DNA from: Deinococcus metallilatus
GTDB taxonomy: Bacteria; Deinococcota; Deinococci; Deinococcales; Deinococcaceae
Length of the DNA: 64,000 bases
Direction: 5' to 3'
NCBI RefSeq assembly: GCF_004758605.1
Contig: NZ_CP038510.1
Span: forward strand, 356,501 to 420,500
Positions 1 to 9,022 of this stretch are shown here, piece by piece; the stretch's first letter is position 1, and every line of letters begins with the position of its first letter. Made by a program: the position numbers and the translations under genes. The notes under the pieces were generated by a model. It worked only from the letters and a program-made list of their open reading frames with translations. It was not told the origin of the DNA and did not search any database.

Positions 1-502
1 TCGTGTAGGTGTGATAGGCGGTCGCGGCGGTCCCTGACGCCAGCGTGTAGCTCCCGCCGCCCTCCAGCGACGCGACGAGTTGCCCGCTGCTGTTCAGGCT
101 GAGGACCGGCAGAAAGCGGCGACTGCCGTTGGCGTAGTAGTCGGTGATGTAGCCACCGGACGCGAGGCGCAGCGTGCTGGTCAGCCGCCAGCCCTTGTTC
201 GCCGCGTCGGTGCGGTCACTGTCGCCAGGCGTCCAGACCCATTGGGCACGCCCGCCCACCCCGTTGACCTGCCAGGAGCTCGCTCCCTGGTCCGTGACGA
301 GCGACCCTCCCCCCGCCCCGGTCAGCGAGGCCGTCCAGCCCTGGGTGGTTGGGGCGCTGCTGGCGGTGTATGTGGCGCGGGTGCCGACTGTCTGCGGCGC
401 GAGGTGGGCGCCCGGCAGGGACGCGCCCGGCGAGGCGGGTGACCCGCAGCCCGCGAGCAGCCCGGCCAGCAGGAACGACGTGAGGGAAAGCGTTCTGTGC
501 AT
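1..502 (-). CDS. Secreted lipoprotein, probable sialidase N-terminus (partial)
   Basis: The gene starts at the ATG at 502 and runs off the left edge, so only about 167 residues are visible. The N-terminus is a lipoprotein signal peptide ending in LLAGC, with Cys19 as the likely lipidated residue, so the product should be anchored outside the cytoplasm. The rest is a Gly/Ser-rich beta-type segment with repeated W, G and SGG patterns, like a carbohydrate-binding or lectin-like domain. No catalytic Asp-box is visible in this part. The neighbours (NanM-like mutarotase, lyase, NanE) make an exo-alpha-sialidase that releases sialic acid from glycoconjugates the likeliest product. This is inferred from context more than from domain signatures. 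Another secreted glycan-binding protein is possible. Confidence 0.55.
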   Translation of the reverse strand, partial: MHRTLSLTSFLLAGLLAGCGSPASPGASLPGAHLAPQTVGTRATYTASSAPTTQGWTASLTGAGGGSLVTDQGASSWQVNGVGGRAQWVWTPGDSDRTDAANKGWRLTSTLRLASGGYITDYYANGSRRFLPVLSLNSSGQLVASLEGGGSYTLASGTAATAYHTYT

Positions 503-576
503 ATCGCCTCCAGGGACGGAAAGGCAACGCGGGCGGCTGCCCCGGAACCGCCCGCGTCAGTCAAGATCAGCCGGAA

Positions 577-1710
577 TCAGTCCTTGATCTTGAGGGCGTC
601 CCCCTGCCACTCCAGCGACATCACCTGCGGGGTCGCCTGGCCGCCCTGCAGCTCGCCGCCCACCAGGATCACCTCGTCCCCGTACGGCACGGCCAGGCCG
701 TAGCCCTGCGCCTGCGGGAGCGCCCCGACGACCTTCCACTGCCCGTCCACCAGCGCGTACACGTCCTTGCGCCAGGTCTTGGTCAGGCCCTCGTGGGCGT
801 AGTTCAGGCCGCTGGCGAGCCTGGCCCGCGCGCCGGGAAAGTTCGCCCCGCCCGCCACCAGCAGCGCGCCGTGGCTGTACCCGGCGTAGGCCCCGGCAAG
901 GCCCTCCTGGGCTTCGCCTGCTACCGGGCCGGGCATGTCGGGCAGCGGGCGCCAGGTGATGCCCGAAGGCCCCAACTGCCCCTGGCGCACGGCGGGAGTC
1001 CGCACACCCGGCTTGATCTCGCCACCGACCAGGGTCAGCGTGTTGCCGCGGGCCACCAGCGCCGAACCGGCGGTCCCGCCGAAGGGCAGGAAGTCCACTT
1101 CCTGCCAGCGGTTGTCAGCGGGGGTGTAGCTCATCACCTCGCGGCCCAGGAAGTAGTCCTGCGGGCGCTGATCGAAGTAGGCGCGGCTGATGCGATCCTG
1201 CTCGGCCTTGTTGCCCTCGCCCGCGGCCAGATCCGTGAAGTAGCCGTCGAAGATGTTCTTGTTCACCCCGGCAAACATCAGCAGCGAATCGCCCACGGTC
1301 GCGGCGACGCCCCCCGCGATGCCCTCGGGCGCACGGGTGGGGAGCTGGGTCCAGGTGTTTTTGGCCGGGTCGTAGACGAAGCCCTGGTTGAACACCGTCG
1401 TCGTGGAGGTCGGCGTGGGCTTGCCGATGCCGCCGAAGACATAGAGTTTGCCGTCCACCGCCGCACTGATGGACTGGTCGCGGGGCACGCCGGGGAAGGG
1501 GGCGATCAATACCCAGTGCCGCTCAGGCTGCGAGAGGTCCAGCGCGAACCACTGGTTGCCCGCTGTGCCCAGGCCTACGTAGATGGTCTGGCCGATCATG
1601 ACGCCGGTGCCGTTCTTGATGGCGACCGGCAAATCCGGGTAGACCTGCGCCTGGGCCGAACCCAGGGCGGCAGCGGCGAGGAGGGCGAGGGCAAGACCTG
1701 TCTTGTACAT
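577..1710 (-). CDS. nanM: N-acetylneuraminate epimerase (kelch-repeat mutarotase)
   Basis: The 377-residue protein has an N-terminal Sec signal (MYKTGLALALLAAAALGSAQA), so it should act outside the cytoplasm. It then carries repeated kelch blades (VYVFGG-, MFAGV-, LVGGE-, LVAGGA-like strands), as in NanM, which speeds conversion of alpha- to beta-N-acetylneuraminate after sialidase release. E. coli NanM has about 368 residues. The start at 1710 is chosen because AAGGAGAACC lies directly upstream; an in-frame start at 1833 would add 41 non-signal residues and cover the promoter. A promoter with TTGACA (1828-1833, minus strand), a 17-nt spacer and TACGCT (1805-1810) precedes it, and a NanR-like operator (about 1761-1789) lies between promoter and gene. 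Confidence 0.85.
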   Translation of the reverse strand: MYKTGLALALLAAAALGSAQAQVYPDLPVAIKNGTGVMIGQTIYVGLGTAGNQWFALDLSQPERHWVLIAPFPGVPRDQSISAAVDGKLYVFGGIGKPTPTSTTTVFNQGFVYDPAKNTWTQLPTRAPEGIAGGVAATVGDSLLMFAGVNKNIFDGYFTDLAAGEGNKAEQDRISRAYFDQRPQDYFLGREVMSYTPADNRWQEVDFLPFGGTAGSALVARGNTLTLVGGEIKPGVRTPAVRQGQLGPSGITWRPLPDMPGPVAGEAQEGLAGAYAGYSHGALLVAGGANFPGARARLASGLNYAHEGLTKTWRKDVYALVDGQWKVVGALPQAQGYGLAVPYGDEVILVGGELQGGQATPQVMSLEWQGDALKIKD

Positions 1711-1760
1711 GGTTCTCCTTGCTGGACTCCGGCGCAGGACACACAGCCCCAAAAGTTTGA

Positions 1761-1789
1761 TGTCAGACCTTAGATATCTGACATCTGAT
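1761..1789. promoter_or_regulatory. NanR-like operator upstream of nanM
   Basis: TGTCAGA (1761-1767) is repeated inverted as TCTGACA (1777-1783) around a central AGATATCT, followed by a further ATCTGAT (1783-1789). The core matches the other two operators in this locus (consensus TATCAGATATCTGATA). The site lies just downstream of the predicted nanM transcription start near 1798, where a bound repressor would block elongation. Confidence 0.65.
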
Positions 1790-1804
1790 TTGAAGATGAG
1801 ATAG

Positions 1805-1833
1805 AGCGTAACCGCCCCGACGTTTCCTGTCAA
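1805..1833 (-). promoter_or_regulatory. Sigma-70-type promoter of nanM
   Basis: On the minus strand TTGACA (1828-1833) is separated by exactly 17 nt from TACGCT (1805-1810). The -35 is a perfect consensus and the -10 is weak (3 of 6), which suits an inducible, repressor-controlled gene. Confidence 0.6.
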
Positions 1834-1868
1834 TGCATGCCTTGTGAATCGGCTCAGAACGGGTTGGC

Positions 1869-2822
1869 CTACGGATGAAGCGCCGCGCGCAGGGTTCCCG
1901 TGTAGTCGCTCCGGAACTGCCGGGAGAGAGCTGCTTCCGGCACCAGTCGGTCGAAGCCGTGGTAGGCCCCCGGAAAGCGGCGGAACAGGATGGGAACGCC
2001 AGCTTGAGCCAGGCGCTCGGCATAACGCCGGTCCTCGTTATAGAACAGGTCGAGATCACCTACCCCCACCCAGGCAGGTGGCAGGGCCGTGAGGTCGGGG
2101 AAGTGGACCGGCGAGGTATAGGGAACCTGTGCGGGGTCCGCGATGTGGCCGATGTACGCCTGCCAGGCCAGGCGGTTCTGGTGATGCGACCAGAGGGGAT
2201 GTTCACCCGTGCCCGACACCAGCGCCGGATCGCGCGAGGTGTCGCGGTCCAGCATCGGGTAGATCAGAAGTTGCAGGCGGGGTTGCGGGCCGCCCCGGTC
2301 CCGATTGAGGAGGGCCAGTGAGGCCGTCAACCCTGCTCCGGCACTCGCCCCGCCGATGGCGATTCTTTCGGGATCGATGCCCAGCGTCCCGGCCTGCGCC
2401 GCCACCCAGCAGAGGGCGGTGAAGGCGTCCTCCAGGCCTGCCGGGTAGGGGTGCTCGGGCGCCAGACGGTATTCGGCCGATACCACCACGCACGGCACGT
2501 CGCGGGCCAGTTCCTCGCAGAGGGCGTCGTCCAGCGCTACCGTGCCGCCCACATAGCCCCCGCCGTGGAACCAGAGGAGGGCAGGCAGCACGCCGGTTCC
2601 ATCGGCGGGCCGGTACAGCTTCAGCAGAAGTTCGCTTCCGTCCGTGCGGGGAATGCGGCGTTCTTCGGTCTGCATGCCGGGGCGGGGCAACGGCGCTTCT
2701 GCCAGGTAGCGGCGCAACTGTTCGGCGCGGCGGGCGGGCAACCCTTCGAGGGTGAAGGGCAGCGGCTCGACCAATGCCAGGGCTTCGGCAAGCTGGGGAT
2801 CAATGGGGGAGAGGGGAAGCAC
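1869..2822 (-). CDS. Alpha/beta hydrolase, HSL family; candidate sialate O-acetylesterase
   Basis: The 317-residue cytoplasmic hydrolase has the oxyanion motif HGGG (residues 86-89), the nucleophile elbow GASAG (Ser160), a catalytic Asp in GDLDLF (Asp258) and His288 in GAYHGF. This is the full triad of the hormone-sensitive-lipase/acetyl-esterase family. A GTG start at 2822 is preferred because AGGAGG sits 4 nt upstream; a TTG at 2840 would lie upstream of that site. The gene is divergent from the GntR regulator and its leader contains the perfect 16-bp operator. Sialic acids are often O-acetylated and must be deacetylated before the lyase acts, so a role in de-O-acetylation is a reasonable inference. 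The fold alone does not fix the substrate. Confidence 0.8.
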   Translation of the reverse strand: MLPLSPIDPQLAEALALVEPLPFTLEGLPARRAEQLRRYLAEAPLPRPGMQTEERRIPRTDGSELLLKLYRPADGTGVLPALLWFHGGGYVGGTVALDDALCEELARDVPCVVVSAEYRLAPEHPYPAGLEDAFTALCWVAAQAGTLGIDPERIAIGGASAGAGLTASLALLNRDRGGPQPRLQLLIYPMLDRDTSRDPALVSGTGEHPLWSHHQNRLAWQAYIGHIADPAQVPYTSPVHFPDLTALPPAWVGVGDLDLFYNEDRRYAERLAQAGVPILFRRFPGAYHGFDRLVPEAALSRQFRSDYTGTLRAALHP

Positions 2823-2856
2823 AGAACCTCCTGAGAGCAAAGTGTTGGTCGAACTG

Positions 2857-2872
2857 TATCAGATATCTGATA
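2857..2872. promoter_or_regulatory. Perfect palindromic operator (NanR-like)
   Basis: TATCAGATATCTGATA is a perfect 16-bp palindrome between the divergent esterase and gntR genes. It is the best copy of the three related sites and defines the consensus. It lies in the leader or promoter of the esterase gene. Confidence 0.75.
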
Positions 2873-2946
2873 AGTTGGGTCCATGGGTCAAGTTTTTGTC
2901 GCCCCGCCTCTGGTACTGCGGGGCATGGGCGGCAACCTCCTCCCCC

Positions 2947-2975
2947 TTGACGCCATCCCTCCGACTCCCTATGCT
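2947..2975 (+). promoter_or_regulatory. Promoter of the gntR-ABC-nanA-nanE operon
   Basis: TTGACG (2947-2952), a 17-nt spacer and TATGCT (2970-2975) form a good sigma-70-type promoter. The expected start point falls at about 2982, inside the operator at 2981-2996, so a bound regulator would repress its own operon. Confidence 0.6.
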
Positions 2976-2980
2976 TTACC

Positions 2981-2996
2981 TATCAGATATCTGACA
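2981..2996. promoter_or_regulatory. Operator at the gntR transcription start
   Basis: TATCAGATATCTGACA matches 15 of 16 positions of the perfect site at 2857-2872. It overlaps the predicted start of transcription and ends 13 nt before the gntR start codon, which suggests autoregulation. Confidence 0.7.
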
Positions 2997-3009
2997 TGAA
3001 GGAGGCGGA

Positions 3010-3741
3010 ATGACCGCTCGAGTTCCCGCATATCGGCAGGCGCAAGTGGCGATCAAGCGTTATATCGAAGACCACGGCCTGAAGCCCGGCGACCTGCTGC
3101 CCCCCGAGGCCCAGCTCGCCCGCGACATGGGCATGAGTCGCCTCTCTCTGCGCGAGGGGGTCAAGAGCCTGGAGGCGCTGGGAATTCTGGAAGCCAAGCA
3201 GGGCGAGGGTATCTACGTGAAAGCCTTTACCTTCGACAGCATCTTCGAGAACCTGCCCTACTCCTTTGCCACCGACGGCAAGTCACTGCGCGACCTCTTG
3301 CAGGTGCGGACCGCGCTGGAAGAAGGGCTGATCGGCATGGTGGCGGGCAGGGCGACTCCCGAGCAACTCGACCACCTTGAACGGCTCGCCCGGCAGATGC
3401 TCCAGAAGGCGCAGGCCGGGGAAACCTTCGAGGACGAGGACCGCGAGTTTCATCTGGCCCTCTACGAACCGCTCCAGAACCTCTTTCTCAACCGGCTCGT
3501 GGAGCTGTTCTGGGAGGTGTTCCGCCGCCTGCACGGCAGCGCGAACGTCACCGCCTGGCACCTGGAGCAGACCGCGCACGACCACCTCGCCATTCTCAAC
3601 GCCCTGCGGGCCAGGGACCACCAGCGCATCACCGAGGCGATGCACGCCCACTTCCAGCAGATCCACGCACGGCTGGGACCCCAACCGGGCACCCCGCCCC
3701 CCGTCACCGACATTCTTCCTCCCCCGCCAGCCAACCCCTGA
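3010..3741 (+). CDS. GntR/FCD-family regulator of sialic acid genes (NanR-like)
   Basis: The 243-residue protein has an N-terminal winged helix-turn-helix (about residues 5-72, with PGDLLPPEAQLA and SRLSLREGVKSLEALG typical of GntR) and an FCD ligand domain (about 85-225). The FCD domain carries acidic and His residues (EDREFH, AHDHL, HFQQIH) that usually bind a metal and the effector. AAGGAGG lies 4 nt before the ATG. It heads an operon with the ABC transporter, lyase and nanE genes, and three copies of one palindrome surround it. It is probably a sialate-responsive repressor; the effector (Neu5Ac or ManNAc-6-P) cannot be read from the sequence. Functionally it resembles E. coli NanR, also of the GntR/FCD class. 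Confidence 0.85.
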   Translation: MTARVPAYRQAQVAIKRYIEDHGLKPGDLLPPEAQLARDMGMSRLSLREGVKSLEALGILEAKQGEGIYVKAFTFDSIFENLPYSFATDGKSLRDLLQVRTALEEGLIGMVAGRATPEQLDHLERLARQMLQKAQAGETFEDEDREFHLALYEPLQNLFLNRLVELFWEVFRRLHGSANVTAWHLEQTAHDHLAILNALRARDHQRITEAMHAHFQQIHARLGPQPGTPPPVTDILPPPPANP

Positions 3742-3753
3742 TAAGGAGAGTCT

Positions 3754-5292
3754 ATGTCCAAGCGTTTCCTGCTCAGTCTCGCTCTCGCCTGCGCCGCCCT
3801 GCCTGGCAGTGCCCTTGCCGACAAGGTGATTACCGGCGCCTTCGATGTGGGTCCCGGCGGCGCCCCACAGGCGTTCAACCCCCTGACCAACTCGGCGGGC
3901 TTCACCTGGCTGAACAAGTACTTCGGCACGCTGGTGCTGTACGACGTGAACTTCAAGAAGATCAGCGGCGACCTGGCGTCCTCCTGGACGGTGGCGGACG
4001 GCGGCAAGAAGTACACCTTCGTGCTGCGTCCGGACGTGAAGTGGCACGACGGCCAGCCCTTCACCGCCAGGGACGTGAAGTTCACCATCGACCTGGCAAT
4101 GAACCCCGACTCGGGCAGCCCCTTCGCGTCCAAGTTCGCCAACATCAAGAATGTCCAGACGCCCAACGACCGCACGGTGATCCTGACCCTCAGCAAACCC
4201 AACGCGGCGCTGCTCGACGGCCTGACCAACTTTATGATCCTGCCGCAGCACGAACTCGCCAAGATTCCCGCCAAGGAACTGCGCAACTCGGCGTGGTGGC
4301 GCACGAATCCGGTCGGCACCGGCCCCTTCATGTGGAGCAAGTACGTGCCCGACCAGTACGTGGAACTCAAGGCCAACCCGGGCTACTACCGGGGCAAGCC
4401 GAAAATCGACCGCCTGGTCAACCGCTACTTCAAGGAACCCGCCGCCGCCGTGCTGGCCCTCAAGTCGGGCGACATCCAGTTCACGTACCTCAGCCTGGAC
4501 GACACCAAGAACGTCGGCAACAACGTGAACATCATCGCCGGGCCGTCGCAGGTCGTGAACTACATCGGCCTCAACGGGACCGACCCACGCTTCAAGGACC
4601 CCCGCATCCGCCAGGCGGTGATGTACGCCATCGACCGCGCGACCATCGTCAAGCAGCTCTACGGCGGCGGGGCCGAACTCGCCAACTGCGTCGTCACCAA
4701 CAGCAAGTTTGTCCCCAAGGGCCTGAACGCCTACGGGTACGACCCTGCCAAGGCCAGGCAACTGCTCCAGGCCGCCAAGTGGAACCCGAACGAGAACGTC
4801 GAGCTGCTGACGTACTACGGTGACCAGCTCAGCAAGGACGTGCTGGTGACCATCCAGCAGATGCTGGCGCAGGTCGGCATGAAGGTCACGCCCCGTTTCG
4901 TGGACCCGCCCACCTTCGGCCAGACGACCGACAAGGCCAAGCCCACCTTCGAGATGGTGTACGCGGGCAGCGCCAACGGCCCCGACCCCGACGTGATGTA
5001 CGCCAACCTGCACTCGGACTTCATGCCGCCGAACGGCACCAACCGCATGCGCGTGAACATCCCCGCCATCGACAAGGACTTCGAGGCGGGCCAGGCGGAA
5101 ACCAGCCCGGCCAAGCGTGTGGCGATCTACCAGGACCTGTGCCAGGTCAGCAACGCGCAACTGCCCTGGGACACGTTGTGGGTCGCCAAGCGTTTCGGGG
5201 GGGCCAGCAAGAACCTGGTGAACTTCATCTGGACGCCCGCGCCCGGCGGTGGCCGCTACGACGACCACGCCGAGGACTGGGACATCAAGTGA
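3754..5292 (+). CDS. ABC transporter substrate-binding protein, peptide/SatA type
   Basis: The 512-residue exported protein has a signal peptide ending near ALAD (residue 22) and the SBP_bac_5 fold of peptide, nickel and SatA-type binding proteins. Motifs include YTFVLRPDVKWHDGQPFTA, the usual WHDG signature. AAGGAG precedes the ATG. It is followed by two Dpp-type permeases, and the whole unit sits between a NanR-like regulator and nanA/nanE. Haemophilus ducreyi takes up sialic acid with a transporter of this same family (SatABCD), so sialic acid is the likeliest ligand here. A sialylated glycopeptide or oligosaccharide is also possible. Confidence 0.85.
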   Translation: MSKRFLLSLALACAALPGSALADKVITGAFDVGPGGAPQAFNPLTNSAGFTWLNKYFGTLVLYDVNFKKISGDLASSWTVADGGKKYTFVLRPDVKWHDGQPFTARDVKFTIDLAMNPDSGSPFASKFANIKNVQTPNDRTVILTLSKPNAALLDGLTNFMILPQHELAKIPAKELRNSAWWRTNPVGTGPFMWSKYVPDQYVELKANPGYYRGKPKIDRLVNRYFKEPAAAVLALKSGDIQFTYLSLDDTKNVGNNVNIIAGPSQVVNYIGLNGTDPRFKDPRIRQAVMYAIDRATIVKQLYGGGAELANCVVTNSKFVPKGLNAYGYDPAKARQLLQAAKWNPNENVELLTYYGDQLSKDVLVTIQQMLAQVGMKVTPRFVDPPTFGQTTDKAKPTFEMVYAGSANGPDPDVMYANLHSDFMPPNGTNRMRVNIPAIDKDFEAGQAETSPAKRVAIYQDLCQVSNAQLPWDTLWVAKRFGGASKNLVNFIWTPAPGGGRYDDHAEDWDIK

Positions 5293-5351
5293 GCGCGGGG
5301 GGAAGGCGGTCTGGGCATCCCCCGGCGTTCTCCCCTTCACACGGGTGACTT

Positions 5352-6305
5352 ATGGGAATCTACGCACTGCGGCGCCTGCTGATCAGCATCCCGCTGCTGC
5401 TGGTCATCACCGCCATCATCTTCACGATGCTGCAATTCACGCCCGGCGATCCGCTGGACGCCTATATCCCGCCGGATCAGGTCGTGACCGCCGAGCAGCG
5501 CGCGATCATCCGGCATGATCTGGGCCTTGACCAGCCCAAGGTCGTGCAGTATGGCCGCTGGCTCCAGCACGCGGTGCAGGGCGACCTGGGGTACCGCATC
5601 AAGAACGGGGAACCGGTGAGCCGGGAACTCGCCCGGCGCCTGCCACCCACACTGCTGTTGATGGGCGCGGGGCTGGGCCTGGGGGTGGTGCTGGGCGTCC
5701 TGTTCGGCGTTCTGGCTGCGGTGAAGCGCTACACGTTCACCGACAACGTGCTGACCCTGCTCGCGTTCCTGGGCATCTCCACCCCCGCCTTCCTGGCCGG
5801 GCTGCTGGGCCTGTACGTTTTCGCCCTGAAGCTGAAGTGGTTTCCCGCCGGGGGCTACCAGACGCCGGGGAACGGCAGCGTGCTGGACATCCTGTCACAC
5901 CTGATCCTGCCCGCGCTGATCCTGTCGGTGACCTACATCGCGGTCCTGATGCGCTACACGCGCTCCAGCATCCTGGAAGTCATTCACCAGGACTACGTCC
6001 GCACGGCCAGCGCGAAGGGTGTGGCGTACCCATGGGTCGTGGGCAAGCACGTGTTACGGAACGCCCTGATTCCGGTCGTGACCGTGATCGGCGCCAACGT
6101 CGCCAACCTGATCGGCGGCGCGGTCTTTCTGGAGTCCATCTTCTCCTGGCCGGGGACCGGGCAACTCTACCTCGACGCCATCGACGCCCGCGACTACCCC
6201 ATGATCATGGGCACGACGCTGGTGCTGGCCGCGGTCATCCTGCTGGCAAACCTGCTCACCGACCTGCTGTATGGCCTGATCGACCCCCGCATCCGCTACA
6301 CCTGA
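5352..6305 (+). CDS. ABC transporter permease, DppB/SatB type
   Basis: The 317-residue inner-membrane protein has six predicted membrane segments. It starts with the GIYALRRLLISIPLLLVIT pattern of DppB-type permeases and contains the coupling loop DYVRTASAKG that docks on the ATPase. It follows the binding-protein gene after 59 nt and precedes the second permease by 8 nt. It forms half of the transmembrane pore for the presumed sialic-acid importer. No ATPase gene is linked. Confidence 0.88.
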   Translation: MGIYALRRLLISIPLLLVITAIIFTMLQFTPGDPLDAYIPPDQVVTAEQRAIIRHDLGLDQPKVVQYGRWLQHAVQGDLGYRIKNGEPVSRELARRLPPTLLLMGAGLGLGVVLGVLFGVLAAVKRYTFTDNVLTLLAFLGISTPAFLAGLLGLYVFALKLKWFPAGGYQTPGNGSVLDILSHLILPALILSVTYIAVLMRYTRSSILEVIHQDYVRTASAKGVAYPWVVGKHVLRNALIPVVTVIGANVANLIGGAVFLESIFSWPGTGQLYLDAIDARDYPMIMGTTLVLAAVILLANLLTDLLYGLIDPRIRYT

Positions 6306-6313
6306 GGCCCCCG

Positions 6314-7192
6314 ATGACCACCACCGCTCCTGCTCCCCCCGCCGTCCGCACCCCCGCCCGGATGGCCGTCACCCGCTTCCTGCGCCACCGGCTGGCCGTC
6401 GCCGGGCTGGTCCTGTTCGGCTTGATCGTGCTGTTGGTCGTGTTCGGCCCCGCCGTCGCCCGCTTCACGCCCGAGCAGATCGACCTGCTGGCCCGCAATC
6501 AGCCACCCAACGCCGTTCACTGGCTGGGCACCGATCAGACGGGCCGTGACATCTTCGCGCGCACGCTGTCGGCGGGGCGGGTGTCGCTGCTGGTGGGCCT
6601 GCTCAGCACCCTGATCTCCGTCGTGGTCGGCACCACGCTGGGCGCTCTGGCCGGATACTTCGGCGGCTGGGTGGACAACGTGATCATGCGCTGCGTGGAC
6701 GTCGTGATGACGTTCCCCAGCATCATCGTGCTGCTCACGCTGGCGGCGATTATCGGTCCCGGCATCGACAAGACGATCATCATCATCGGGCTGCTGGGCT
6801 GGCCGCTGGCCTGCCGCCTGGTGCGCGCCAAGCTGCTCTCGGTGCGCGAACTGGAATTCATCACGGCGGCCACTGCGCTGGGTGCCCCGGATCGCCGCAT
6901 CCTGCTGAGGCACGCCCTCCCGAACGTCGTGGACGTGCTGGTGGTATTCGTCAGCCTGGGTGTGGCGAGCGCGATCCTGCTCGAAGCGGGCCTGAGCTTC
7001 CTGGGCCTGGGCGTGCAGCCCCCGCAGGCGAGCTGGGGCAACCTCCTCACCGCCGCGCGTGAACTCACCGTGCTCGAAGCCTATCCCTGGCAGTGGATGC
7101 CCGCTGGCGCCCTGATCGTGCTGACTGTGCTCGCCACGAACTTCGTCGGGGACGGCCTGCGCGACGCCCTCGACCCCAAGGCCAAAGCCTGA
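6314..7192 (+). CDS. ABC transporter permease, DppC/SatC type
   Basis: The 292-residue inner-membrane protein has the N-terminal domain typical of DppC (RFLRHRLAVAGLVLFGLIVL), HWLGTDQTGRDIFAR after the first membrane segment, and an EAA loop (FITAATALGAPDRRILLRH) for ATPase contact. The ATG at 6314 is chosen because it begins the DppC-like sequence; the frame is open upstream over the previous gene but that part is not permease-like. It pairs with the upstream DppB-type subunit. The next gene is the lyase, so the ATPases must be encoded elsewhere or shared. Confidence 0.88.
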   Translation: MTTTAPAPPAVRTPARMAVTRFLRHRLAVAGLVLFGLIVLLVVFGPAVARFTPEQIDLLARNQPPNAVHWLGTDQTGRDIFARTLSAGRVSLLVGLLSTLISVVVGTTLGALAGYFGGWVDNVIMRCVDVVMTFPSIIVLLTLAAIIGPGIDKTIIIIGLLGWPLACRLVRAKLLSVRELEFITAATALGAPDRRILLRHALPNVVDVLVVFVSLGVASAILLEAGLSFLGLGVQPPQASWGNLLTAARELTVLEAYPWQWMPAGALIVLTVLATNFVGDGLRDALDPKAKA

Positions 7193-7223
7193 CTCCCCTC
7201 CCCACGTTCCTTTGAGGTTTTCC

Positions 7224-8136
7224 ATGCAACTCCACGGCATCATTCCCCCCGTCGTCACGCCCCTCACGCCCGACTTCCAGGTGGACGAACCCGCCCTGCG
7301 GCGCGTCCTCCGGCACCTGCTGGACGGCGGCGTCCACGGCCTCTTTCTCCTCGGTTCCACCAGCGAGGTCGTCTTTATGGACGCGCCCCAGCGCCGCGAG
7401 GTGCTGCGGATCGCGGTGGACGAGGTGGCGGGCCGGGTGCCGCTGCTGGCGGGCGTGATCGACCCCACCACCGACCGCGTGATCGCGCACGCGCGGGACG
7501 CGCAGGCGGCGGGTGTGGACGGCCTGGTCGTGACCGCCCCCTTCTACACCCGCACCAGCCAAGCGGAGATCGTCGAGCACTTCCGGGCTGTTCGTCAGGC
7601 CGTGCCGCTGCCGATCATGGCCTACGACATTCCCGTGTGTGTCCACGTCAAGCTCGAACGCCCCACACTGCGGCAGATGCGCGCCGAGGGCCTGATCGAG
7701 GGTCTCAAGGACAGCAGCGGCGACGACACCAACTTCCGCCTGCTGGCGCTGGAGTGCCAGGATGACCCCGACTTCCGGCTGTTCACCGGCTCCGAGCTGA
7801 TGGTGGACACTGCGCTGCTGGTGGGCGCGCACGGCTGCGTGCCGGGGCTGGGCAACGTGGACCCGGCGGGCTACGTGGCGCTGTATGGCGCCGCGCGGCG
7901 CGAGGACTGGCCGGAGGCGCGCCGCCTACAGGAAAGGCTGATCCGCCTCTTCGGGATCGCGCTCCAGGGGACGCCGCGCACCAGCCCCAACGCTTCCGGC
8001 GTGGGCGGCTTCAAGACTGCCCTGCACCTGCTGGGCCTGGTCCCGACCCACCATATGCACCGCCCCAATGCCCCCCTGAACGCCGAGGAAACCCGCCGCG
8101 TCGAGGCCATCCTGGCGGCCGAGGGCCTGCTCGCCC

Positions 8137-8144
<8 letters not shown>
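7224..8144 (+). CDS. nanA: Dihydrodipicolinate synthase-family aldolase, N-acetylneuraminate lyase-like
   Basis: The 306-residue TIM-barrel aldolase has the family motif GSTSE (44-48), Tyr134 and the Schiff-base Lys162 in GLKDSSGD. This class includes N-acetylneuraminate lyase, which splits Neu5Ac into pyruvate and N-acetylmannosamine, as well as DapA and KDG aldolases. Its 8-nt overlap with nanE and the NanR-like control argue for the lyase. The ATG at 7224 is preferred over a TTG four codons earlier. A ManNAc kinase (nanK) is not in the window, yet nanE needs ManNAc-6-phosphate, so a kinase is expected elsewhere. Confidence 0.8.
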
Positions 8145-8811
<667 letters not shown>

Positions 8812-8889
8812 TCTGTTTCCCCCTGCCTCGCGGTGGACATCGGCGGGCCGACCACGTTGCGTTGAGGAGGGGGCGCCGCCGCATTCGTG

Positions 8890-8982
8890 GTGTCGGGGTT
8901 CCTGCCGAGTGATGTAGGGCTTCACGGCGGCGGTATCACCACTGGCCCCCTTAGGGCCGGGAAGGAACATCACCTGGCGCAC
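8890..8982. other. Nested inverted repeats in a convergent intergenic region
   Basis: GTTCCT (8898-8903) pairs with AGGAAC (8963-8968), and inside lies a perfect GGCCC-CCTTA-GGGCC hairpin (8944-8958) plus GTGAT/ATCAC arms. The layout is that of a multi-stem RNA, or a complex terminator between nanE and the antiporter gene, which converge here. I do not recognise a known riboswitch or ncRNA family. It has no adjacent U-tract. Confidence 0.35.
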
Positions 8983-9022
8983 CCTCTCCAGCAGCAAGCC
9001 AGCCGTTCCCCCCGCCGGGCCG

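Noticed and set aside
3283..5340. Long open frames antisense to the ABC and other GC-rich genes
   Set aside because: They mirror the GC-biased third positions of real genes on the other strand, lack family motifs and have no ribosome binding sites.
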